From assembly GCF_000024185.1 (NCBI RefSeq), contig NC_013790.1, positions 434,001-498,000 on the forward strand: a stretch of 64,000 nt of DNA. Reading direction: 5' to 3'. Shown here piece by piece: positions 1 through 7,703 of the stretch. Within the stretch, counting starts at the first letter, position 1. Each line of letters begins with the position of its first letter. The position numbers and the translations under genes were made by a program. Origin of the DNA: Methanobrevibacter ruminantium M1 (GTDB lineage: Archaea; Methanobacteriota; Methanobacteria; Methanobacteriales; Methanobacteriaceae). Below the pieces are notes generated by a model. It was not told the DNA's origin and searched no databases. It saw only the letters and a list, made by a program, of their open reading frames with translations.

Positions 1-743
1 ATCCAACTAGGGTCATTTTTAAGAACATAAGCTAAAACAGATGAGTCATTTATCTTCCTTACAGCTTCACGACGAACTTTAGAATCGGAAGCATTTTTAG
101 CAAAATCGATTATAACAGTCTTATCATTTATCTTCCTTACAGCTTCAATACGCACATCCTCATCATTATTATTTTTTGCAAGTTTGATTATAATAGTCTC
201 ATCATTAATCTTCTTAATAGCTTCAATACGAACTTTAGAATCGGAAGCATTTTTAGATATATTCTCTAAAACAGATTCATCATTAATATTCCTTACAGCT
301 TCAAGACGGACATTCTCATCATTATTATTTTTAGCAATATCTTCTAAAACAGATGAGTCATTTATCTTCCTTACAGCTTCACGACGAACATCATAATCAG
401 AAGCATTTTTAACAATATCAATTAAAACGTAATTATCACTAATCTTCCTAACTGCTTCAAGGCGAACATTAGAATCAGAACTCTTTTTAGCGACATCAGC
501 CAAAACAGATTCATCATCAATATTCTTTACAGATTCGCGACGAACATTAGAATCAGAACTCTTTTTAGTGAATAGGTTAGATATATCATTCCAAGGCAAA
601 CCTCTTTTTAAAACTTTCTGCCTCAATTCTCCAAAAGATGAAGCAATGATATTTCCTCTCCCTCTTTCAGTTACATATAAATAACTCCAAGTGTTATCAT
701 TTTGTCGCTCAATCTTATAATCTATAACATTTTCTTTAGCCAT
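1..743 (-). CDS. HEAT-like repeat protein, C-terminus beyond window edge
   Basis: An open frame begins with ATG at 743 on the minus strand and runs off the left edge without a stop. After about 60 unique residues the protein is built of near-identical 26-residue units, a 78-base period in the DNA. Each unit has a pattern like SDSxVRxEAVxxI followed by DESVLxDxAKx, which is typical of two-helix HEAT/PBS-lyase-like solenoids. At least seven units are visible. Such solenoids are usually protein-protein or protein-nucleic-acid scaffolds; no catalytic motif is seen. It is oriented away from the provirus block and has AT-rich host-like composition. The function is unknown, and the repeat class is assigned from pattern only. 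Confidence 0.7.
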   Translation of the reverse strand, partial: MAKENVIDYKIERQNDNTWSYLYVTERGRGNIIASSFGELRQKVLKRGLPWNDISNLFTKKSSDSNVRRESVKNIDDESVLADVAKKSSDSNVRLEAVRKISDNYVLIDIVKNASDYDVRREAVRKINDSSVLEDIAKNNNDENVRLEAVRNINDESVLENISKNASDSKVRIEAIKKINDETIIIKLAKNNNDEDVRIEAVRKINDKTVIIDFAKNASDSKVRREAVRKINDSSVLAYVLKNDPSW

Positions 744-959
744 AACTTCTCCTTCTTTGTTTTTTCACTTAATTGAAATTTTAACAAAATTTCTATAATA
801 AATAAGATGGAGTTCAGTAGTTAGAGAAAAATAAAAAAATTTTAGTTTTCTTAAATTTACTATTACAGAACTAAATTAAATGCAAAAATTTAATCCATCT
901 TGGTTTCCTTTTGGCAATTGTTGCATTTTTTGCCATGACTTCGCAGTTTAATTAATAAA

Positions 960-1655
960 TCACATTCCTCCTCCATAAAACATTAAAATCAATATAATAC
1001 ATATAACCAATAATATTGGAATAATAATTGCTGACCATACCTTACTTTTTCCTGTTGACCCGTATCCTATTGACCTGTAATATTCATCAATAGTCATCAC
1101 GTTTCTTTCTCTTTCTCTTTCTCTCTTTTCTCTTTTAATACTATTTCTTTCATTTGCTTTCCTAATTCTTTCATTCCTTTTTATTCTTTTTTCTTCACTC
1201 TTTTCTCTTTCTCTCTTATCACTTTTAATCCTATTTCTTTCATTCTCTCTTCTAATTCTTTCATTTCTTTTTATTCTTTCTCTTTCTCTTTCTTCTATTT
1301 TAATCCTATTTCTTTCTAGTCTTTCCTTTCTTTCTCTTTCTTTTTCTATCTTTTCTCTTTCTTTTTCTCTCTTTTCTCTTTCTAGTCTTTCCTTTCTTTC
1401 TCTTTCAAATTGTTCAGTTCTTTCTCTTTCAAATTGTTCCTTTGCTTCTTTAATAGCTCTTTCAAATTGTTCAGTTCTTTCTCGTTCTCTTTCAATTTTT
1501 TCTATTGTTAATTGTTCTACTTTCTCCATTTCAGCATTAATATCGAAAGCACCATGGTTAAATTTGCATTTGCATTTATCACATTGCCATTTAATATTAG
1601 TATCTTCACATTTTGAAACACGTGGACTAAAACAATTAGGACATTTGACTACCAT
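960..1655 (-). CDS. Zinc-ribbon, charged coiled-coil, membrane-anchored protein
   Basis: This 231-residue protein has three parts. Residues 1-35 hold a zinc ribbon with CPNC near the N-terminus and a paired CDKCKC. Residues about 45-185 are almost purely Glu, Arg, Lys and Ile (repeats like ERERERxE), predicted as one long charged helix or coiled coil. The end carries a hydrophobic segment (about residues 208-226, rich in Ile and Leu) followed by GGGM, so it is probably tail-anchored with the bulk in the cytoplasm. It lies upstream of and divergent from the provirus block. I do not recognise a family. Low sequence complexity means any function inferred from similarity would be weak. Confidence 0.6.
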   Translation of the reverse strand: MVVKCPNCFSPRVSKCEDTNIKWQCDKCKCKFNHGAFDINAEMEKVEQLTIEKIERERERTEQFERAIKEAKEQFERERTEQFERERKERLEREKREKEREKIEKERERKERLERNRIKIEERERERIKRNERIRRENERNRIKSDKREREKSEEKRIKRNERIRKANERNSIKREKRERERERNVMTIDEYYRSIGYGSTGKSKVWSAIIIPILLVICIILILMFYGGGM

Positions 1656-1878
1656 TATTAACCCTCTACATACAAAACAATTAAAAAGTAAATCGCTATG
1701 TTACGCTTCGGTTTAAAGAAGTTATTAAACACTTAACATTAATCCTTATTTTTCTTATTTAAATGATTTATTGTAAACATTATAAAAGTTTTGTTAAATA
1801 TTTTTTCATTTTTTCTAATTTTCCACTATGTTGGTTGAAGGCTATAAGCCTGTTCACCGAATTTAGCTATTTTTTGGA
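1656..1878. other. Left boundary of the provirus block
   Basis: This spacer lies between a divergent host-like gene and the first provirus gene, and composition changes sharply from AT-rich to G+C-richer at its right end. No integrase, att-like direct repeat or tRNA remnant could be seen. The last about 20 bases (1862-1882) nearly repeat the leader of the tape-measure gene at 7677-7697. Confidence 0.4.
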
Positions 1879-2922
1879 GTGATTAATATTTTAGAGGTTG
1901 TTACCAAATCAAGAGATTCCTTGCTTATTACTGCTCCAGTACTGATTCCAGGTGAAAGGGATTGTGAGTTTGACTACGGAGAGGAGCCGTTGACCGAGGG
2001 TCAGATAAGGCAGATTGCACATGAGTATCTGGCAAATTACAGCCTTGTCGACAAGAACCATGAGTTCTTCGAGACCAGAGAAGTTATAGGAGTTCCTGTG
2101 GAGTCATATATAACAAACGAGCCTATAAGCCTCAAGGGCTTGGACGGAACAGTCAATGAGTATCCAAAAGGAACCTGGATAGCCACCACAAGGATAACTG
2201 ATGAAGAGGAGATGGAAAAGGCACTCAATGGAGAGTACACTGGATACAGCATAACAACTGTGAGCAAGAAGTTCGCAGACAAGCAGATCCAGCTGCCTAG
2301 AAGAGTCCTGATGAAAGACATCAAGGACCCAGTGGGTTTCACCATAAGCCTTGTCAGGAAGCCTTGCGTAAGAGGAGCTAAATTTTGCAGTATGAAAGAA
2401 GATATAGAGAACGGTGATGTTGTGAGCGAAAATATAGACGATAAGTTGGAAGAGGAAACCAAAGGTTTCGTGCAGTCCATCAAGGGAATCTTCAACAAGG
2501 AAGATAAGGATGAAGACAAGAATCCTGAAGATGAGGATATCGAATTGGACATCAAAGCCATTGTGGATGAGGTAACCAAGGATTTCGTAAACACCGACGA
2601 TTTCGAGACATTCAAGAATGAGTTGGAAAAGGCTTTGAGCGACAAGTTCGAGACTCTTGGAGCAGAACTTTTCAAGTCCTTGAAGAAATCCTTGGAGAAG
2701 GACAAGGCTGAAGAAGCCAAAAATCAGGAAGATGACGAAAGCGATGAGGATGATGATGAGGAAGAGGCAAAGGACAATGGAGAGGCACAGAACGTCCAGT
2801 CCAGCAAATCCATTCCGAATCATGACATCAAGGACAACCAGAAGGTTGCAAAGACCGGAGCCGCACGTGTCTATGAAATCATGGGCAGGGACAACACAGG
2901 CTCTGCAGTCAGGAAATTATAA
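1879..2922 (+). CDS. Prohead protease, XkdF-like
   Basis: A 347-residue protein whose first about 170 residues resemble the XkdF-type phage serine protease (Peptidase_S78_2-like): a start strand reading APVLIPGERD, helix EEPLTEGQIRQIAHEYL, a conserved DKNHEF box holding the likely catalytic His, an ESYI strand, and a GEYTGYSI motif near residue 125. The C-terminal half is acidic and helical, as in scaffold-protease fusions. It would process or scaffold the capsid, and the major capsid gene follows directly. The start is uncertain: GTG at 1879 lies inside the best ribosome-binding sequence (GGAGTGA), so a non-standard ATT at 1888 is possible. In most phages of this type portal and terminase genes precede it; here they are missing. 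Confidence 0.7.
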   Translation: MINILEVVTKSRDSLLITAPVLIPGERDCEFDYGEEPLTEGQIRQIAHEYLANYSLVDKNHEFFETREVIGVPVESYITNEPISLKGLDGTVNEYPKGTWIATTRITDEEEMEKALNGEYTGYSITTVSKKFADKQIQLPRRVLMKDIKDPVGFTISLVRKPCVRGAKFCSMKEDIENGDVVSENIDDKLEEETKGFVQSIKGIFNKEDKDEDKNPEDEDIELDIKAIVDEVTKDFVNTDDFETFKNELEKALSDKFETLGAELFKSLKKSLEKDKAEEAKNQEDDESDEDDDEEEAKDNGEAQNVQSSKSIPNHDIKDNQKVAKTGAARVYEIMGRDNTGSAVRKL

Positions 2923-2962
2923 TCATACATCAACAGTTTTATTTTAGGAAAGAAGTGTAACT

Positions 2963-4000
2963 ATGGGAAACGAAGCTACTTTAAACCAATTGGTAAACGA
3001 GCAGGAAAAGGCAGTCTTCAAGTCCATGAGGACTGACATGGAGACAGGAAAGGCTGTATTGAACGTCGAGCAGCTAGGTTACTTCCTTAGAGAAGCAACA
3101 TTAGACAATACAATTTTAAGAGATGCGGACTTCAAGCTGATGAAATCATTCAAGAAGCATCTCAACAGGGTAGGAATAAACGGAAGGGTCCTCACAAACG
3201 GATATGACGTGAACGGCGAGACCGACCCTGAGATTCCTGCGGCTGACGTCGACTTCGGAGCAAACGAGTTGGACGTCAAGAAGCTCAAGGCAATGTGCGA
3301 AATCGAGGATGACGAGAAGGAGGACAACATGACACAAGCCCAGTTCGAGCAGACCCTTCTCCAGATGATGGGAGAAAGGATTGGAGAGGACTTGGAATAC
3401 TGGGCATTGTTTGCTGACAGCGAAGTTGCAAGAAGCGACGACCCTCTTCTCAACACAAATGACGGATGGCTCAAGAAATGCGCAAACCACATATCCAGCA
3501 GGTCAATAGCTCCTAGCAATGGAATGTTTGACATTGAGGACGGTCCTGAAGCGATGTTCGACGCAATGATCAAGGCATTGCCTCCAAGATTCAGGAAAAA
3601 CAGGAGAATGCTCAAGTTCTATGTTCCTTTTGAAGTCGAGGACGCATACAGGAACATCCTCATAAACAGGGGAACTGGCTTGGGTGATTCCGCACAGATA
3701 GGGTTCAACGCCTTGTCCTACAAGGGAATACCTATCGAGCACTGCTCCACCTTGGACGATGAGGACGGAAGGGGAATGCTCGGCAACAGAGTATGTTCCA
3801 TGCTCACAAACCCTAAGAACTTGGCTTACGGAATATGGAAGAATCTTTCTGTAGAGCCTGAAAGGATTGCCAAGAACGAGCTCACAAGATACTGGTTCCG
3901 TATCCGCGGCGATGTGGACTACTACTTCCGTAACGGAGCAGTTGTAAGCGTAATGAATTCAAGCGATGCGGAGGCGTTGCCTGAACTCTCCAGAGCATAA
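2963..4000 (+). CDS. Major capsid protein
   Basis: A 345-residue protein directly after the protease, with the size and composition of an HK97-fold major capsid protein. Visible traits are a helical N-terminal arm, an acidic loop (residues about 85-125), a YVPFEVEDAYR segment followed by a GIPIEHC strand, and a C-terminal strand with a YYFRNGAV pattern common in phage capsid subunits. A ribosome-binding AGGAAAG precedes the ATG. It assembles the procapsid shell. The assignment rests mainly on position and general features, since I cannot run a fold search. Confidence 0.7.
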   Translation: MGNEATLNQLVNEQEKAVFKSMRTDMETGKAVLNVEQLGYFLREATLDNTILRDADFKLMKSFKKHLNRVGINGRVLTNGYDVNGETDPEIPAADVDFGANELDVKKLKAMCEIEDDEKEDNMTQAQFEQTLLQMMGERIGEDLEYWALFADSEVARSDDPLLNTNDGWLKKCANHISSRSIAPSNGMFDIEDGPEAMFDAMIKALPPRFRKNRRMLKFYVPFEVEDAYRNILINRGTGLGDSAQIGFNALSYKGIPIEHCSTLDDEDGRGMLGNRVCSMLTNPKNLAYGIWKNLSVEPERIAKNELTRYWFRIRGDVDYYFRNGAVVSVMNSSDAEALPELSRA

Positions 4001-4064
4001 TGGTATGATTTCGCATATCATTGTGCTTCTCATTTGCTTTATAGGATTGGTTGAGGCGATACTG

Positions 4065-4409
4065 ATGGCATTGGTTGATTGGGAGGACTTGGCAATATCC
4101 GTTCGCAAGTCTCCTAGAAAGCTTTATAATGTTTTGAAGGATGAGTTAGGTCTTCCTGAATGGAACGAACTGTCTGTGATTGAAAGGAGAAGCATGAAGA
4201 AAAGGTATGCTGTCATAAGAGATTCCTTTCCTGAGTTGCCTCCATGGGAAGAACTTTCCGTCATAGACAGGAGAAGCCACAAGAGACTCTACAAACTTAT
4301 CAAATCAGTTTATGATGGAGACTATGATGACAGTCCAAGCTTGGAAGGTCCACCAGCAGCAGTCGGTCCTCAGAAGGAGATTCCATTGGAAGAGGCAGAG
4401 TATCCTTGA
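4065..4409 (+). CDS. Small phage protein, possible head-joining factor
   Basis: I place the start at ATG 4065 because GAGGCGAT lies 5-8 bases upstream; the open frame extends back to 3966 but has no good site there. The product is 114 residues with an internal duplication, two copies of a helix reading (W)xELSVI(E/D)RRSxKxxY, and a Pro/Glu-rich tail. It lies between capsid and connector genes, where many siphoviruses have a small accessory head protein. An upstream alternative start at 4005 would add a membrane-like segment. No family is recognised. Confidence 0.5.
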   Translation: MALVDWEDLAISVRKSPRKLYNVLKDELGLPEWNELSVIERRSMKKRYAVIRDSFPELPPWEELSVIDRRSHKRLYKLIKSVYDGDYDDSPSLEGPPAAVGPQKEIPLEEAEYP

Positions 4410-4425
4410 TTGAGGAGATGGCAAT

Positions 4426-4839
4426 ATGACTTGGATTGGTACGGAAGATGTCATCGAGTTCACAGGAGTCAAGCCTCAGACATTCAGGTTCGAGAAGGGA
4501 GACACCTCCAGCCTGGAAACATTGCTTGAGAAGTGGATTCTGCAGGCAGAAGGACTTATAATATCCTACTGCAACTACGATTTCAATGACTTGGAGGAGA
4601 TACCTCCAGCAGTTGTTAATGTCTGCCTTAGGCTCACTGCAAACATGGTCGCATTGGCACAGGCAAGGAAGGACACTCCTGTAATTCAGGTCAAGGAATG
4701 GAACGTGCAGACTGTCAGTTCCAACATATTCTCAAATGACTTGAAAAGGGACTTGACCCCTTTCGTGCATGAAAGGAAAAGCTACAAAGGAGACGAGATT
4801 GACTTCTTCGTCATCACTGGAGATGATGACTCTTGGTGA
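4426..4839 (+). CDS. Head-tail connector protein
   Basis: This 137-residue, mostly helical protein starts DVIEFTGVKP and has a central helix LEKWILQAEGLIISYC plus PPAVVNVCLRLTANM. This helix layout is typical of gp6/YqbG-type DNA-packaging adaptor proteins that sit under the portal ring. GGAG precedes the ATG, and its stop overlaps the start of the next gene by 4 bases, indicating translational coupling. The call is from pattern and from its place just after the capsid gene. Confidence 0.6.
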   Translation: MTWIGTEDVIEFTGVKPQTFRFEKGDTSSLETLLEKWILQAEGLIISYCNYDFNDLEEIPPAVVNVCLRLTANMVALAQARKDTPVIQVKEWNVQTVSSNIFSNDLKRDLTPFVHERKSYKGDEIDFFVITGDDDSW

Positions 4840-5279
4840 AATTGCAGATTGACGTTGAGGAACTCAAGCCATTGGAGCCAAGGTTCAAAAAGGTTGCCAA
4901 AAGGACAGTTGTGTTGACTGCAAATGAATTGCAGAGAAACCTCAAGAAGTTGAGTCCTGTGGATCATGGAAGGCTTCAGGGCTCTTGGGTAATCTTCCAG
5001 ACAGGAGAATTGGAAAGGACTGTGAAAAGCAGTGCAAAGTATGCCATTTTCGTGAATGACGGAACAGGACTGTACGGTCCTTTGGGTCATAAGATAAGAC
5101 CTAAGAACGGAAAGTTCTTAGCCTTTACACCAAACAAAGGAAAGTTCAAGGGAAAGCTTGTTGTGGTTCCATGGACTAGAGGACAGAAGCCTCAGAGGTT
5201 TGTTGAGAGAAGCATGGAAATGACTGAAAGGAGAGTGCAGGAATTCATGATAAGGGCAATGATGGAGATGGACTCATGA
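4836..5279 (+). CDS. HK97 gp10-like tail-completion protein
   Basis: A protein of about 147 residues starting at GTG 4836 (TTG 4833 is an alternative). It has the usual gp10-like outline: a helix with TANELQRNLKKLSPVDHGRLQGSW, a strand VKSSAKYAIFVNDGTG, a loop with P and R residues, and a C-terminal RGQKPQRFVERS motif followed by a helix. In this family the protein joins the tail tube to the head. It overlaps the upstream connector gene by 4 bases and the following gene by 4 bases (ATGA), so the three are translationally coupled. Confidence 0.75.
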   Translation: MKLQIDVEELKPLEPRFKKVAKRTVVLTANELQRNLKKLSPVDHGRLQGSWVIFQTGELERTVKSSAKYAIFVNDGTGLYGPLGHKIRPKNGKFLAFTPNKGKFKGKLVVVPWTRGQKPQRFVERSMEMTERRVQEFMIRAMMEMDS

Positions 5280-5785
5280 GATTCGTAAATACTGCTTCGC
5301 TTGTTCCTCAGACTGTCAAGGCATATCTTGAAAGGGAAATCTGCGAAGGAGGGTTGCTTGAGGATGTAGAGACACTCATTCCGTCCGTGAACAGCGACGT
5401 TCCTGTTGACCCACCTGCGATATGGATAGTCCAGCACCCCACTACCAGATGGTCTGGCAGTCAGCCAAATCTCTCAAACAAGATAGCTATGTCAGTCCCT
5501 TTCGAGTTCGTATGCGTGGAATACAGCGATGACTTGGAAGAGGCTGAGATATTGGGAATAAGCCTAGCCAGCAGGGTTGGCTCAAGCCTGATGAAGAACT
5601 TCAACAAGGTGAAAGTTGATGATTCCATGCCGAACAGGTTCTTCCACAAGCTGGAGTTCGAGACATTGTATCCGGTAGGAGAGGTAACGGTTGTGGGAAA
5701 GAGCGAAAGGATACCTGCAACCAGCATCATTTTTAATTTCGTTTATGTTGTTGATTGGTTGAAATGTAATAGAAGATATGATTAA
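5276..5785 (+). CDS. Probable tail terminator protein
   Basis: A 169-residue protein overlapping the gp10-like gene by 4 bases and preceding the tail tube gene. Its length, its central strands (FEFVCVEYSDD) and its position correspond to tail terminator or minor tail proteins, which cap the tube and attach it to the connector. No diagnostic motif is visible, so the role is inferred from gene order. Confidence 0.5.
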   Translation: MRFVNTASLVPQTVKAYLEREICEGGLLEDVETLIPSVNSDVPVDPPAIWIVQHPTTRWSGSQPNLSNKIAMSVPFEFVCVEYSDDLEEAEILGISLASRVGSSLMKNFNKVKVDDSMPNRFFHKLEFETLYPVGEVTVVGKSERIPATSIIFNFVYVVDWLKCNRRYD

Positions 5786-5796
5786 GGAGAATTTTT

Positions 5797-7077
5797 ATGG
5801 GAATTCGTGTTGTAGGAATGAAGGAAGAGGCAAGGTATGGAGTTGCGGAGTCAGCGCCGGACTTCCATCAGGAAGTTAGCAAGGCAAAGGCTTCCTTGAA
5901 CTCCACTCCGAACACAAAGTCAAGCGGCTCAAGGATGAAGAAGAAGGCACGTGCAGGCGTGTACAAGCCTACTGCCAACATCGAAGGTGAAGTTGACTTG
6001 AAGAGGATAGGACATTATCTCAAGGCTTTCCTGGACAATTACCATTTTACTGACGGAGGCTCCAATCCAAACGTCCATGAGTTCTGGGGCGGAGAGAACA
6101 ATAAATTGTCAAGCTTCACTCTTTGGGTAACTTTTGACATATTTGAGAAGACCATCGTTGGCTCATTGCTTGACAACTTCAAGATGGAGGTGAGCGACGA
6201 GTACATGAAGTTCACCGCTGACTTTGTCTACAAGACAGAGGAAAGCGATGAGATTGAGAACATTGAGCTCTATAAGGTGAAGCTTCTTGACGGCGATTGG
6301 GCATTGATGTTCTATGACGTTTCCGTTGAGATAGACGAGAACGCTCCTCCAGGAATTGTTTCAAGTTTCAGTTTTGACGGAAAGAACAACATCAATGTGG
6401 ACAAGACTATCGGCTTAGGAAGCAGAGGTCCGCAGAGGAAGGCTGCTGCTCAAGGAAGGGACATATCCATTTCCTTTGTCTCCACTTTGGAAAGGGAGAC
6501 CTTGGAGCTGATTCAAAAGGCTGAATACGGAGAGGTAGGCACAGAACCGTCTGAATGTAAGTTGTGCAAGATTCCATTGAAGCTCATCTGCAATGTCTGT
6601 GAGGACACAACCGACAGGCTTGAGATCACTTTCCCTGAATGTATCTTTGCTGTGGACTATGAGTTGAGCGAGGCTGACGAGATTGAGGTTACCTTCAACT
6701 TGGACGCCATGGGAACAGGATATGCCACAAAGTTGGACGGAACCCGCGTATTGACTGACATGTATTGCAGGCTTGTGAATGACCAGCCTGAGATAAAGAG
6801 CGGAGAGGGTGTTACAAGCGCCACCGTAAGGCTCACTGTCAAGGACGATAATAATCAGCCTGTGGCAAGCAATGCAGTAACTATTGTGAATAGAGTTACT
6901 GATGAGAGCTATGAGGCGACCACAGGCAGTGCAGGAGGCTGCTCCTTCAATGATGTGGAGCCTGGAAGGTATGATGTCATCGTTGAAGGATATGATGTTG
7001 TTGCAGGAAGCATAATCTCTGTCAATGACGATGAGGAAAGCTTTGACATTACTGTAGAGGAAATTGAAGAGGATTAG
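5797..7077 (+). CDS. Major tail tube protein with Ig-like C-terminal domain
   Basis: A 426-residue protein preceded by AAGGAGA. The first about 330 residues show strand-rich stretches typical of tail tube proteins. The last about 90 residues form a separate carboxypeptidase-regulatory-like/Ig-like domain: VRLTVKDDNNQPVASNAVT, then GGCSFNDVEPGRYDVIVEG. Such appended domains decorate the tail surface in several siphoviruses and may bind carbohydrate. It is followed by the chaperone pair and the tape measure, the canonical order for a tube gene. The tube role is inferred mainly from order and size. Confidence 0.65.
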   Translation: MGIRVVGMKEEARYGVAESAPDFHQEVSKAKASLNSTPNTKSSGSRMKKKARAGVYKPTANIEGEVDLKRIGHYLKAFLDNYHFTDGGSNPNVHEFWGGENNKLSSFTLWVTFDIFEKTIVGSLLDNFKMEVSDEYMKFTADFVYKTEESDEIENIELYKVKLLDGDWALMFYDVSVEIDENAPPGIVSSFSFDGKNNINVDKTIGLGSRGPQRKAAAQGRDISISFVSTLERETLELIQKAEYGEVGTEPSECKLCKIPLKLICNVCEDTTDRLEITFPECIFAVDYELSEADEIEVTFNLDAMGTGYATKLDGTRVLTDMYCRLVNDQPEIKSGEGVTSATVRLTVKDDNNQPVASNAVTIVNRVTDESYEATTGSAGGCSFNDVEPGRYDVIVEGYDVVAGSIISVNDDEESFDITVEEIEED

Positions 7078-7082
7078 GTATT

Positions 7083-7523
7083 ATGGTTGTAGTTAAGAAA
7101 TCCGATATTTTAAAGGGCGTAAAAAAGATTGAAAAGGTGAAGATTGAGGCTTTGGACGGAGACGAGATGTACTTGAGACCGTTGTCCCAAGCCGAGATCA
7201 ACGAGGTCGACGAGATTGAGGCAAAGGCTATGGGAATCTTCGAGACCAACGAGACCGCACACAGGGGAAGAAGGCAGAAGCCTAAGAGTGTGGTTGAGAG
7301 CAAAGGAAAGATAAATCTCGAATTGCAGCAGAAGGCACAGCACCAAGCCAAGACCAAGGCAATCTTCTTATCTTTAGATAATGAGAAGAATGTGGGAGAG
7401 GAGGCTTGGTCCGAAACCGAGATTGAGCAAATGCCTCACAAACTATTTGAGGAACTTTTCAATCATGTGAAAAGGTTGAGTGGAATAGAACTCGATGAGG
7501 ATGACGTGGATACCTTTCATTAA
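7083..7523 (+). CDS. Tail assembly chaperone, first frame
   Basis: A 146-residue acidic and helical protein between tail tube and tape measure, the place of lambda gpG and its analogues. It ends ELDEDDVDTFH. The following short frame in +1 overlaps its end and would be joined by frameshifting. These proteins coat the tape measure during tail assembly and are not in the particle. The identification is positional; charge and size agree. Confidence 0.6.
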   Translation: MVVVKKSDILKGVKKIEKVKIEALDGDEMYLRPLSQAEINEVDEIEAKAMGIFETNETAHRGRRQKPKSVVESKGKINLELQQKAQHQAKTKAIFLSLDNEKNVGEEAWSETEIEQMPHKLFEELFNHVKRLSGIELDEDDVDTFH

Positions 7524-7680
7524 ATCAAAGGAAGGTAGGCAGATTCTATGGTTGGATTACTGTGGCTACCATTTAACAAGGTGTCAAAGTGATTTGACCA
7601 TACTTCAAACATTATTCCTTGCAAAAGGAAGACTTGAACTATATCAGGAAATGAATAAAGTGGAAGAAAGTAAATTTTAG
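7489..7680 (+). CDS. Tail assembly chaperone, second frame (frameshift extension)
   Basis: The +1 frame is open from 7489 (after a stop at 7486) to the TAG at 7680, giving about 61 residues from an ATG at 7495. The product begins with PFIKSKEGRQILWLDYCGY and is helical, as is usual for the gpT-type extension. Relative to the first chaperone frame it is +1 (or -2), so the switch must occur between 7489 and 7523. The codons there end ACC TTT CAT TAA, and tRNA-Phe could slip from TTT to TTC just before the stop. Separate initiation at 7495 is the alternative, though no good ribosome-binding site is seen. Confidence 0.5.
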   Translation, partial: NSMRMTWIPFIKSKEGRQILWLDYCGYHLTRCQSDLTILQTLFLAKGRLELYQEMNKVEESKF

Positions 7681-7703
7681 CTATTTTTCAGGAGTGAAGG
7701 AGA

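Noticed and set aside
2037-2823. Long minus-strand frames opposite the prohead protease gene
   Set aside because: They mirror the coding strand, show no ribosome-binding site and have no plausible protein pattern; the same holds for other antisense frames in the provirus block.
3966-4064. Membrane-helix extension of the small head protein
   Set aside because: Good ribosome-binding sequence exists only for ATG 4065; the extension overlaps the capsid gene end.
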